Source of the DNA: Lederbergia panacisoli
GTDB lineage: Bacteria > Bacillota > Bacilli > Bacillales > Bacillaceae_C
Direction of reading: 5' to 3'
Assembly: GCF_024626525.1 (NCBI RefSeq)
Contig: NZ_JANJGU010000015.1
Span: 1-64,000 of the forward strand
Length of the DNA: 64,000 bases
Under the pieces are notes generated by a model that was not told the origin of the DNA, searched no databases, and saw only the letters and a list, made by a program, of their open reading frames with translations. Numbering within the stretch: the stretch's first letter is position 1; the number at the start of each line of letters is the position of its first letter. Positions 17,435-24,719 of the stretch are shown one piece after another. The position numbers and the translations under genes were made by a program.

Positions 17435-18484
17435 TTAAATCATGCTCATATTGATAAATGGCGTATCATAATTAAGAATGCCCTTGATTCGCTTAATATT
17501 TATATTTTCACCATCTAAGAAGCGATTAAAGTCAAAAATTACCGGCATTCGATTACCTCCAATCGCAAACAAAGCTTTTCTTTCTCTTGGCACATAAGCA
17601 GATGTGTGGATTGTTCCAGCAGAAGCACCATAGTTGCTAGAAAATATTTCTTTTTCATCCTCGTTCAATATTTGATAAGCCCGGTATACATTTAGATTAT
17701 CACTTTGTTGTTTTTCCAGAGCTTTTTGTCTTCTCAAAGAGTCATTCATACGATAGCGGTTTTCTTCTGTTAACAGTTGAAAATGATTCGTACTTATATT
17801 TGATTTTCTTGCCTCAACTTTTCTTGGTGAAGCTTCCACAACAAATGTCTCACCACTTGGATCCAATAATACGTAACTAAATGAGGTTCTGTGGGGAATT
17901 TCCTTTAATAAAGAGATTGCTTCATCAACATTAGCACAAATTTCTAAAATGATGCGGCCAATCATATTACATACAAAACCATTCCCCGACCTAACCCGAT
18001 TAATAAAGTTATAACCCATCGCAAGCCCTTTTTCATTCATTCCATCAGTGCGTCCTGTAATTTGCATGGAGGGACCGATAACTGCATAGCCAGTATCTGT
18101 AGGCTGATAAATGGTATACCGTCCTTCGTAGTAACCTGGATGACTGTCATAATTTCGAACTAAAAATTCGGAACCTGTTAAAATGGAGCATCCACTCTTC
18201 TCATATTCAACATAATATCCTCCAAATTCTCTTAGTGCATCCTCTACTTTCCACTTTAATGCATCTGCTAATCCCTGTAGCTCATCCAACATACCAGGAA
18301 TAATCCTAGAGAATAATTGAACAGCTTCTTTTTTATTAATATTAAAATGACGTTTTCTCCTAGAAGCCCATTGCTTTTCGCGATTCAACAGAATAGGGGA
18401 CTCCTTTAGCAACTCCCCTTGCATATAGCCAAAATCATAATGATTCCCTCTAAATTGAACGATTTCACTATAAACATTTCCCAT
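17435..18484 (-). CDS. C45 family autoproteolytic acyltransferase/hydrolase
   Basis: A 349-residue Ntn-hydrolase of the peptidase C45 (acyl-CoA:6-aminopenicillanate acyltransferase-like) family. The YEKSGCSIL motif holds the probable nucleophile Cys99, exposed by self-cleavage in this family; NYDSHPGYY, GMNEKGLAMGYNFI and SFSYVLLDPSGETFVVEAS follow as expected. ATG 18484 with AAGGGGGAT upstream is preferred to an earlier in-frame start. The substrate is unknown; it may hydrolyse an amide or acyl bond of a small molecule. A degenerate copy of the MarR-type operator lies at 18533-18556. Confidence 0.8.
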   Translation of the reverse strand: MGNVYSEIVQFRGNHYDFGYMQGELLKESPILLNREKQWASRRKRHFNINKKEAVQLFSRIIPGMLDELQGLADALKWKVEDALREFGGYYVEYEKSGCSILTGSEFLVRNYDSHPGYYEGRYTIYQPTDTGYAVIGPSMQITGRTDGMNEKGLAMGYNFINRVRSGNGFVCNMIGRIILEICANVDEAISLLKEIPHRTSFSYVLLDPSGETFVVEASPRKVEARKSNISTNHFQLLTEENRYRMNDSLRRQKALEKQQSDNLNVYRAYQILNEDEKEIFSSNYGASAGTIHTSAYVPRERKALFAIGGNRMPVIFDFNRFLDGENINIKRIKGILNYDTPFINMSMI

Positions 18485-18532
18485 ATATAATCCCCCTTTT
18501 AACAAAATGTATTGTCAAAAGCTCCCCAATAA

Positions 18533-18556
18533 AATCACTTTACTAATCAACCGATG
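18533..18556. promoter_or_regulatory. Degenerate MarR-type operator upstream of the C45 gene
   Basis: TCACTTTACTA(A)TCAA matches the left half and centre of the repeat upstream of the MarR gene (17 of 24 positions), but the right arm is lost. It lies about 50 bases upstream of the C45 start. Confidence 0.4.
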
Positions 18557-18622
18557 AAGCTTCAAGTTATTTAACCCAAAGAAAGATTCCCCTCTATTTT
18601 GTAAATCAATAATTCCTATCTC

Positions 18623-19210
18623 CTACTGGTACTGACCCGTATTAACTGGATAGAGATTTCCATTAAAACCGAATGAAACCCTGCCTGTCTCTTCTGAAAC
18701 TACGAGTACGAGTGCATCGCTCTGCTCGGATAAACCTAGAGCAGCACGGTGTCGTGTACCAAGTTTTTTATCACCTACAAATTTGTCTGAAAGTGGAAGA
18801 ACATTAGCTGCTGAAACGATTTGATTAGCATTTACCATTACAGCACCATCGTGAAGAGGATTTCCGGGGAAAAATATAGATTCTAATAATGAATGCGTTA
18901 ACTCCGCTCTTATTGGAATACCCGGTCTAATCAAAGGTTCAAGAGAATCTTCACGCTGAATCACAATTAACCCGCCATGTCTACGGTGATATTTATCAGT
19001 AAACGGAGCCAAATAACAATTTAAATAGAAGCTAGCTGCCTTCATGTCGATAGTGATAAAATTCTCTTTAATTTTTTCAAAACTTCCGAGAAGACAATTG
19101 TCTTCTTGATCCATCACACCTAAAATAGACTGAAGCCCCGATATTACTTGGCGGATCTCATCCTTTATCGTTTGTTTCATTGGTGAAAAGTCACAATTCG
19201 TATTGTTCAA
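18623..19210 (-). CDS. cdaS: Diadenylate cyclase CdaS (sporulation type)
   Basis: A 195-residue protein that makes cyclic di-AMP from two ATP. The DAC domain carries DGA (121-123) in NPLHDGAVMV and the RHR motif (153-155) in LGTRHRAALGLSE. The N-terminal helical part with LLGSFEKIKENF resembles the autoinhibitory helices of CdaS, the forespore enzyme, rather than the membrane helices of CdaA or the DNA-binding DisA. The TTG at 19210 is chosen because GGGAGGTG lies seven bases upstream; the ATG at 19180 has no good site. It supports an endospore-forming host. Confidence 0.9.
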   Translation of the reverse strand: MNNTNCDFSPMKQTIKDEIRQVISGLQSILGVMDQEDNCLLGSFEKIKENFITIDMKAASFYLNCYLAPFTDKYHRRHGGLIVIQREDSLEPLIRPGIPIRAELTHSLLESIFFPGNPLHDGAVMVNANQIVSAANVLPLSDKFVGDKKLGTRHRAALGLSEQSDALVLVVSEETGRVSFGFNGNLYPVNTGQYQ

Positions 19211-19276
19211 AAAGACGCACCTCCCGTAGCATATATATTTATTATGTGTGATGACGTTATGTGGCATTCAGGATCC

Positions 19277-19340
19277 AAAAAAACAAGCTATTTCATATCA
19301 ATTGAAATAGCCTGTAAAGGTTGATATATCAATATTATTA
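19277..19340 (-). terminator. Terminator of the second dioxygenase gene, similar to the rpsI terminator
   Basis: On the minus strand the hairpin GGCTATTTCA...TGAAATAGCTTG is followed by a T run. The adjacent 30 bases toward the gene (GTTGATATATCAAT and flanks) closely match the 3' region of rpsI at 30495-30560, so the whole module is shared by two loci. Confidence 0.8.
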
Positions 19341-19381
19341 CTTTTACGTTCCATAATAGGTGTACTTTTGTACAATATTAG

Positions 19382-20365
19382 TTAAAAGTATTCTTTTTCA
19401 ATATTAAGTGTACTACGTACCGTATCGATCGGTCTTACAGCAGCCTCAATTTGTTCTCGTTTTCCTTCAAGGAATGGCGGTAACGATAAAATTTCTCCTA
19501 CCGTTTCGTATGGCTCATCCCCCATAAAGCCTGGGCCATCTGTTGCCCATTCAAATAGGATACCCTGAGCTACACGTGCATATAATGATTCGAAAAAGAA
19601 TCGATCCACATAGCCCGAAGTGCCAAAACCAAACTTTTCCAAACGTTCAATCCATTCATATAATACTTTCGTATCTTCCACGCGGAAAGCTGCGTGATGC
19701 ACTGTACCGAATCCTTGTCGGCCTGCTGGTAAAACCACATTGTGCTCCACAATTACTTGTGCACCATTTCCACCCTCACCGACTTCAAATAAATGAAGTG
19801 AACCTTCTTTAGCAATTTCACGCATTAACATTGCTTTTTCCAAAACTTCTTTGAAATAGTCAAATTGCGCAATACGGATATGAATGGGTCCGAGTCCCGT
19901 AATCGCAAACTCCAGTGGTACTGGGCCATTTTGCCAAGGTGTTCCGGATTGAACACCTTTGTTAAATTCATCAGAGACTAACATATATTGTTGATCATCA
20001 AAGTCCACAAATGAGATAGTATTCTTACCAAACACTTCTTCAATACCATTATTTTTCACTTCGTACTTTTCAAATCGCTTCAACCAGTAATCTAATGCAG
20101 CATCTGATGGGACACGGAAAGATGTTTTATAAATCTCATTCGTTCCATGCGTACCTTTTGGAATACCTGGGAAATCAAAAAATGTCATATCTGTACCGGC
20201 GGAACCTTTATCGTCTGCGAAGAATAAATGATACGTTTGAATATCATCTTGATTTACTGTTTTCTTTACGAGACGCATTCCTAATACATACGTGAAAAAT
20301 TCATAGTTTTTCTCCGCGCTGCTTGTTATGGCTGTTACGTGGTGTATTCCTTTAATATGGTTCAT
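19382..20365 (-). CDS. mhqA: MhqA-like ring-cleaving dioxygenase (VOC superfamily)
   Basis: A 327-residue paralogue of the 15901-16842 dioxygenase, closer to Bacillus MhqA: IKGIHHVTAITSSAEKNYEF, VLGMRLVKKTVNQDD, TVHHAAFRV and ILFEWATDGPGF. The His and Glu of these motifs should bind the metal. ATG 20365 with GAGGAGGAAA is preferred to an upstream start. A near-consensus MhqR operator lies 180 bases upstream, so it is likely induced by quinones through an MhqR encoded elsewhere. It is monocistronic with its own terminator. Confidence 0.85.
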   Translation of the reverse strand: MNHIKGIHHVTAITSSAEKNYEFFTYVLGMRLVKKTVNQDDIQTYHLFFADDKGSAGTDMTFFDFPGIPKGTHGTNEIYKTSFRVPSDAALDYWLKRFEKYEVKNNGIEEVFGKNTISFVDFDDQQYMLVSDEFNKGVQSGTPWQNGPVPLEFAITGLGPIHIRIAQFDYFKEVLEKAMLMREIAKEGSLHLFEVGEGGNGAQVIVEHNVVLPAGRQGFGTVHHAAFRVEDTKVLYEWIERLEKFGFGTSGYVDRFFFESLYARVAQGILFEWATDGPGFMGDEPYETVGEILSLPPFLEGKREQIEAAVRPIDTVRSTLNIEKEYF

Positions 20366-20541
20366 GGTGTTTCCTCCTCGTATATTATTATTGCGAATAA
20401 AATATATCAAATTCATGCAACCAACTAAAATCATTTACTACTAATTAAATTATTACTAATTTGAGATATTTGAAAAAAATTAATATGCTTGTGCTATCTT
20501 TAGGAATAAATCCATTTATTGAATAACTATTCTTTTGAAAT

Positions 20542-20559
20542 TACCTCGAATTCGAGATA
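20542..20559. promoter_or_regulatory. MhqR-type operator
   Basis: TACCTCGAATTCGAGATA contains a perfect 12-base palindrome CTCGAATTCGAG and differs at one base from the 9-9 inverted repeat TATCTCGAATTCGAGATA reported for MhqR of Bacillus subtilis. It lies in the spacer upstream of the mhqA-like gene (and of no other gene start). Confidence 0.8.
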
Positions 20560-20651
20560 ATTATATATTAACTTATTTGTATATGTCAACTAACTTTAAA
20601 AATAAAGCCACTGAAAGGCATCGTTGCTTCTTGTATTTTTAAAAAGCGATA

Positions 20652-21830
20652 CTACAATGCTGTCATTGCTTTCCTTTTGTTCGAGAGTAAAGAAGAAGAA
20701 TAAACAATTAGAAAAGCCAACATGATGAAGGCTGATACAAGATAGATTGAACTATAATTTGATTTTGCCGCAATTAAACCTAGTATAGCTGAGCCTCCTC
20801 CAATTCCGATGTCAAGGGCATTATAAAACATGGACGATACCTTTAAATAACGATCTGGTGTCGTATTATTCAATACCCAAGCTTGCAATGCAGGGAATAA
20901 AGCTCCTTGCCCCATTCCATATAAACACGCGGCGCTTAACAAGCCATATAATGTAGTAGATTGATATAATAAAACAAATCCAATTATCATTGATATAGAA
21001 CTTGGAATGATAACCCAAACAGGACCTATTCGGTCAAAGGTTTTCCCTGAAATGAATCGAATCAAAAATGCACTTATTGTATTAATAAAATAAAACCATG
21101 CTACGCCTTCAATGTTTAATTCTTTTGCAAAAAGTGCCATAAAGCTCATGACACCACCCATGCAAACACCCATTAAGAGAATTAGAAAAGAAGGAATCAT
21201 TACAGATGAATCAATCAACGGCTGTAATAAAGCTTGTTCTTTTTCATTTTCACTCCTTTGACTTTCCGGAAAAGAAATGAAACTAACACAAACTAAAAAT
21301 AAAAGTACACTGGCACCAGCTGTGATAAATAATATGATAGGATTATAAGATTCAATTAACCACATACCGACAAAGGGCGATATCGCCAGTGCAATGGTAG
21401 TACCATTTCCTATCATCCCTATGCCTTCTCCCCTTCTTTCATTTGGAATAATCTCAGCCGCTAATGTAGTAAGAATGGTAATCGACAAACCTAAACCAAT
21501 ACCATGAAAAATCCGAAGGGAAAGAGCAAGAAAAAAACTGTTCGCTATGTAATAACCAAGTGTTGAAACTAAACAAATAAGTATAGAAGTTACTAAAACC
21601 TTCTTTTTTCCAAAACGATTGGTAAAGATCTCAGTAAAAAAACGAATAAACACTGCGGAAAACGTAAAACTGCCTATAATCAAACCTATCTGCGAGGTGC
21701 TAAACCCATTTTGGTTTGATAAAAAAAGTGGAAGTGTCGGCAATAATATATCAAATGCAAAAAAAGAAAAAGCATTCGCTAACATGAGTAAGATAAATAT
21801 TTTTGTCCAGAGTGATGTCTTGTTTGACAT
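20652..21830 (-). CDS. MFS transporter
   Basis: A 392-residue drug/metabolite exporter-type permease of the major facilitator superfamily with about twelve membrane helices. Motif A is present in the loop after helix 2 (RFFTEIFTNRFGKKKVLV) and LRIFHGIGLGLSITILTTLAAEIIPNERRGEGIG is the usual helix 4-5 region. ATG 21830 with AAAGGAA upstream is chosen. Substrate unknown; many such proteins export toxic compounds, and the neighbourhood handles electrophiles, but coregulation is not shown. Confidence 0.85.
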   Translation of the reverse strand: MSNKTSLWTKIFILLMLANAFSFFAFDILLPTLPLFLSNQNGFSTSQIGLIIGSFTFSAVFIRFFTEIFTNRFGKKKVLVTSILICLVSTLGYYIANSFFLALSLRIFHGIGLGLSITILTTLAAEIIPNERRGEGIGMIGNGTTIALAISPFVGMWLIESYNPIILFITAGASVLLFLVCVSFISFPESQRSENEKEQALLQPLIDSSVMIPSFLILLMGVCMGGVMSFMALFAKELNIEGVAWFYFINTISAFLIRFISGKTFDRIGPVWVIIPSSISMIIGFVLLYQSTTLYGLLSAACLYGMGQGALFPALQAWVLNNTTPDRYLKVSSMFYNALDIGIGGGSAILGLIAAKSNYSSIYLVSAFIMLAFLIVYSSSLLSNKRKAMTAL

Positions 21831-21946
21831 GGTATATATTCCTTTCTTGAAAAGGTGGGCACCACAATCAATAAAATAACCCATTTATCCTTGCATATAT
21901 AATGAAAAAACTTCCTCAAAGCTTATATTATTTCATCATTTCTTGG

Positions 21947-22069
21947 TTATAACTTTCCATCCTTAATAATGTAGCCATAAGGAAGATTAGAGCCTATATA
22001 CCCTACCTTTAGTGAAGCTGCCTTTATAAGTGTAGAGATTCTCTGACTCTTTTCCTCGTAAAACCAAGC
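21947..22069 (-). pseudogene. Serine recombinase fragment
   Basis: The 350-base spacer between the MFS gene and gerQ contains, in one minus-strand frame, a 40-residue stretch WFYEEKSQRISTLIKA...GSNLPYGYIIKDGKL ending in a stop. The (N/P)PYGY motif followed by a 'DGKL' turn and the preceding WY-x(4)-S-x-RI helix are typical of the region after the catalytic domain of serine recombinases. No start, catalytic domain or DNA-binding tail remains. Confidence 0.5.
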
Positions 22070-22178
22070 ATACAGACCGAATTTATATCAGATTACCATT
22101 TATTGTATCAATAGCACCAGCGAAAAACACCTCGTTTCAATTTATTTCCGAATTTACATTCAATATGTAGTCGGAAAT

Positions 22179-22222
22179 AAAAAAACCGCTCATCCTCCAA
22201 AAAAGAAGTAAGCGGGTTTTAA
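22179..22222 (-). terminator. Terminator of the cwlJ-gerQ operon
   Basis: On the minus strand AACCCGCTTACT pairs with GAGCGGTTT around a loop and is followed by seven T residues, 14 bases after the gerQ stop codon. Confidence 0.8.
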
Positions 22223-22235
22223 GCGTTCTACTAAT

Positions 22236-22697
22236 TCATTCCGATGTCGTCAGGGACGCTTGGACATCCGGACTGATTTTCGGGTAAGGATAGTTAATTT
22301 TTTCATCAAATTCCACCCAGTCGAGATTTGCCATCATTAGCAGGAAGCGTTTGCCGCTGGACGGATCGCTAATGATGATGTGGTCACGACCAGCCGTTTC
22401 TATGCGCCCGTGGTAAACCATTGCGTTCCATTTGTTGTTACCTTGATAAGTAAAGTAGAATGTGCCTACCTTACCTTTGTTGAAGCGTATGATATTTTCA
22501 ATAAATGATTCTTGAACCGCGCCTGCTAGAAGTTGCTGCGCGGTGCCCATCGGGATCACCGGGGCAGCATACGAGGGCCCAGAAGGCATAGCCATCGGAG
22601 AGCCAGTAGGTAGTGCGCGACTGGTCTGCATCATGGAAGCGTCATAAAAACTAGGATAATAATTCATTGGATAATAACCAGAGTTTCCACAAGTCAT
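22236..22697 (-). CDS. gerQ: Spore coat protein GerQ
   Basis: A 153-residue spore coat protein needed to localise the cortex hydrolase CwlJ in the dormant spore. The N-terminal half is Tyr/Pro/Met-rich and of low complexity; the conserved C-terminal domain (about 60-140) has FIENIIRFNKGKVGTFYFTY, KWNAMVYHGRIE and GRDHIIISDP, the GerQ hallmark. GerQ is cross-linked by transglutaminase through lysines in Bacillus subtilis. It lies 24 bases downstream of cwlJ and must be cotranscribed during sporulation. Confidence 0.95.
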   Translation of the reverse strand: MTCGNSGYYPMNYYPSFYDASMMQTSRALPTGSPMAMPSGPSYAAPVIPMGTAQQLLAGAVQESFIENIIRFNKGKVGTFYFTYQGNNKWNAMVYHGRIETAGRDHIIISDPSSGKRFLLMMANLDWVEFDEKINYPYPKISPDVQASLTTSE

Positions 22698-22721
22698 GGG
22701 AAGATCAGCTCCTTTATTAAT

Positions 22722-23198
22722 TTATCCATAAAACTCTGGGCAATAGCCCGGTACCGCGACATAGAAGCAATGGTTCTTGTACGCAAAATCAAACCTCGTA
22801 TTAGGGGATCTTGGCATCGTTTCGGTACAAGGAGCTCGGAACTTTTTCCCCGGACTCGGGTTAAAAAACCATAAATTCATTCTTGAACGAGGTTCCCTGT
22901 GACCGTGTAACAAATTCCTAGCCCTCTGAAGGTCAGCTTCTGTGGGGCGTTGTGTATACAATGTTCCATTTAAGACCGGCTCGAAGTGAGGAACAGAGGT
23001 TCCAGGTATGGTTTGATAGATTGCATGTCTGATATTGCGCAAATTTTTAAAGTCAGGAGCACAGTCAGCCTCGACTCGATTAGCCACAACCGTTCCTACC
23101 ATGTTCATCCCTTTAACGCCTTCACCGACTGCTTCCGACAGCATGAGCCTTGCTAACTCCTCCACGTCACGTGAAGTATGTTTTATTCGTCTACCCAT
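22722..23198 (-). CDS. cwlJ: Spore cortex-lytic hydrolase CwlJ
   Basis: A 158-residue SleB-family (Hydrolase_2) enzyme that degrades spore cortex peptidoglycan in germination, responsive to calcium dipicolinate in Bacillus. ARLMLSEAVGEGVKGM holds the probable catalytic Glu22; VVANRVEADC and the FFNP/FAYKNHCFY segments are family typical. It has no signal peptide, as usual for CwlJ, which reaches the coat from the mother cell side. GGTGGTGAG precedes the ATG. It forms an operon with gerQ, as in several Bacillus species. Confidence 0.95.
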   Translation of the reverse strand: MGRRIKHTSRDVEELARLMLSEAVGEGVKGMNMVGTVVANRVEADCAPDFKNLRNIRHAIYQTIPGTSVPHFEPVLNGTLYTQRPTEADLQRARNLLHGHREPRSRMNLWFFNPSPGKKFRAPCTETMPRSPNTRFDFAYKNHCFYVAVPGYCPEFYG

Positions 23199-23484
23199 TT
23201 TCTCACCACCTTCGGCTTATACAAGTAACCTATTACCTGAAGCTGGTTTTGGTAACTTGCCTATAAGCCCAAATACTTTGCTTCTGAAAATCATAATATT
23301 GGGACATACGCTTTGCCCGTTTTCCCTACAAGGCGAGTATTGCACTTAAAATTAACCTATCTGTAGGCGTAACCTAAGTTAAACCCAGATGTAATCCCAA
23401 CAGTTGCCTATTTCTGAAATCATAGATCTTTCAGTATCAACCTAGAGATTAATATAGCAATAAATGAATCATACTCAATATAGC

Positions 23485-23520
23485 AAAATGGATTGTCCTA
23501 TAACCAGACAACCCATTTTT
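23485..23520 (-). terminator. Terminator of the truncated stress-protein gene
   Basis: AAAATGG(G/A)TTGTC and its complement form a hairpin ending in a T run on the minus strand, about five bases after the stop. The rest of the 23199-23524 spacer shows no gene. Confidence 0.75.
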
Positions 23521-23524
23521 CCTG

Positions 23525-23902
23525 TTATTTGCTCAATTCAACCGTTTCATTAACATCTGTCCATTTAGAACTTTTCCCTGTCATACGTTTATAAAGAAAG
23601 GCGACTTTCTTCGTAAAATTTCCCGTTTCCCAATATTCAGCTGCTTTCGCTTTTACCTTTATTAAGACAACATTAGGATCATCGTAGGAAGTTTGCATAA
23701 TTTTTTCATATGCTTTGCTCCACAATTCCTTTTTCTTGTCTAAGTCCTTTACAATTTCCGTTCTTCCACGGACGGAAACATAGGATTTACCTGCATAAGC
23801 TACATTAACATCTTGATCATGCAAAATTTCTTCATATTTATTAGTTTCTTTTTTTGTGAAGAACCATAAGTCACCATCAAATTCTACTTCTTGTGTTTTC
23901 AT
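23525..23902 (-). pseudogene. General stress protein 26-like (FMN-binding split barrel), 5' end lost
   Basis: The 125 residues visible match the C-terminal part of pyridoxamine-phosphate-oxidase-like general stress protein 26: RPMKTQEVEFDGDLWFFT, YVSVRGRTEIV and AEYWETG. Intact relatives have about 30-40 more N-terminal residues. Here the reading frame continues upstream without a stop into the OrfA sequence of an IS3-type element, so the native 5' end was replaced. The internal ATG at 23902 has no convincing ribosome binding site. It may still be expressed as a short protein, but is best treated as broken. Confidence 0.75.
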
Positions 23903-24140
23903 AGGACGAGTTTTTCCACAAGCTTTTTCTCCATTAAATTGATACAGATGAATCCATGTTTGAAAAACAGAGGGGGGAACCCCGATAGAGCTAGCAATGG
24001 ACCGTTGACTCTCATTACCGTTTATATATCATTTTACAGCTTGTATTTTCTCTTCTCCCGTATATCTGACCATAAGAAAAGCACCTCCAATTGTTAGATG
24101 GTGTCTAACAATTGGGGTGCAGTTCATTTCTGGACAGTTT
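23903..24140 (-). mobile_element. 5' remnant of an IS3-type (IS150-like) insertion sequence
   Basis: Reading on the minus strand, a left-end sequence (CTGTCCAGAAATGAACTGC) is followed by a hairpin that hides the GGAGGTG site, then orfA from ATG 24073: MVRYTGEEKIQAVK, a TGA stop, and then in the same frame YINGNESQRSIASSIGVPPSV and FQTWIHLYQFNGEKA. This is the N-terminal helix-turn-helix part of an IS150-group OrfA. The rest of orfA, all of orfB and the right end are missing. The break lies right at the truncated stress-protein gene. Confidence 0.85.
24081..24120 (-). other. Hairpin at the IS left end sequestering the orfA ribosome binding site
   Basis: Two 11-base perfect arms (CAATTGTTAGA/TCTAACAATTG, loop 5) extended by GCACC/GGTGC. 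The orfA Shine-Dalgarno GGAGGTG lies in the far arm, so transcripts entering from outside would fold it away; such hairpins are known for several insertion sequences. Confidence 0.65.
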
Positions 24141-24233
24141 TTATTTATTACGCTTTATTTTATTGTTCGACATAAGCATTCATCAGATAAGTGATTGAGA
24201 AGCTCCGTTTTTAGAATCCTTAGTTATTAGAAG

Positions 24234-24530
24234 TTACACTTGGTGCATCGTTTTAATATGGTCAATATTTAGATAAAAGGGATGTGTTCTTGCTGTTTGA
24301 ATTTCTACAATTTGTTCTTCTACTTTAGTGACTTTTCCTATATCGTTATTATCTTTACCGATATTAAACACAACAATTTCATTTATAGATTTTTCAATCT
24401 GAACCTCAAAAGTTCTTGCTAGTAAAACATTAGTAGATTGTGTAGGAAAATTACGGTTATCCAGATTGTATGGAAGTACCAATTTGCGCATCCTTTTCTT
24501 TTGCTTTTCCACCAATATATAATTCAACAT
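24234..24530 (-). CDS. Hypothetical protein, doubtful
   Basis: An open frame of 98 codons that I do not recognise. The C-terminal part (residues 45-98) looks protein-like, with alternating hydrophobic and charged residues as in a small beta-barrel or YolD-like fold, but this is weak. Its first 24 codons overlap the siroheme-reductase-like fragment in another frame, so any true start would be further downstream, for example after 24450. There is no clear ribosome binding site. It may be decayed sequence. Confidence 0.25.
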   Translation of the reverse strand: MLNYILVEKQKKRMRKLVLPYNLDNRNFPTQSTNVLLARTFEVQIEKSINEIVVFNIGKDNNDIGKVTKVEEQIVEIQTARTHPFYLNIDHIKTMHQV

Positions 24531-24633
24531 ACCCGTGCCTTACTTTCATTACGCCAATATCATTTACCAGGGGTTCACCACAACCAACCGGACATCCTGT
24601 ATGTGCTGCACGAAGCGTAATCCATACTCCCAT
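24457..24633 (-). pseudogene. Siroheme nitrite/sulfite reductase-like fragment
   Basis: A 58-residue minus-strand reading frame with HTGCPVGCGEPLVNDIGVMK, then GYVELYIGGKAKEKDAQIG. The Cys-Pro-x-x-Cys-Gly pattern followed by a D-I-G strand and an 'IGGK' segment is typical of the 4Fe-4S/siroheme half of nitrite and sulfite reductases. Full enzymes are about ten times longer and nothing else of one is found nearby, so this is a gene remnant. The family assignment is by motif only. Confidence 0.5.
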
Positions 24634-24719
24634 CCTGCTAATCTATTTTAATTAAATAGTCAAAAGGTCTACCCAAGTAAACGGCGCTTACGCCGTTTAC
24701 TCGGAAGTTACCATTCGTA

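Noticed and set aside
19382-20365. Lactoylglutathione lyase (glyoxalase I)
   Set aside because: The protein is twice the length of glyoxalase I and has the two-module layout and GPGF end of MhqA-type dioxygenases, and an MhqR box upstream.
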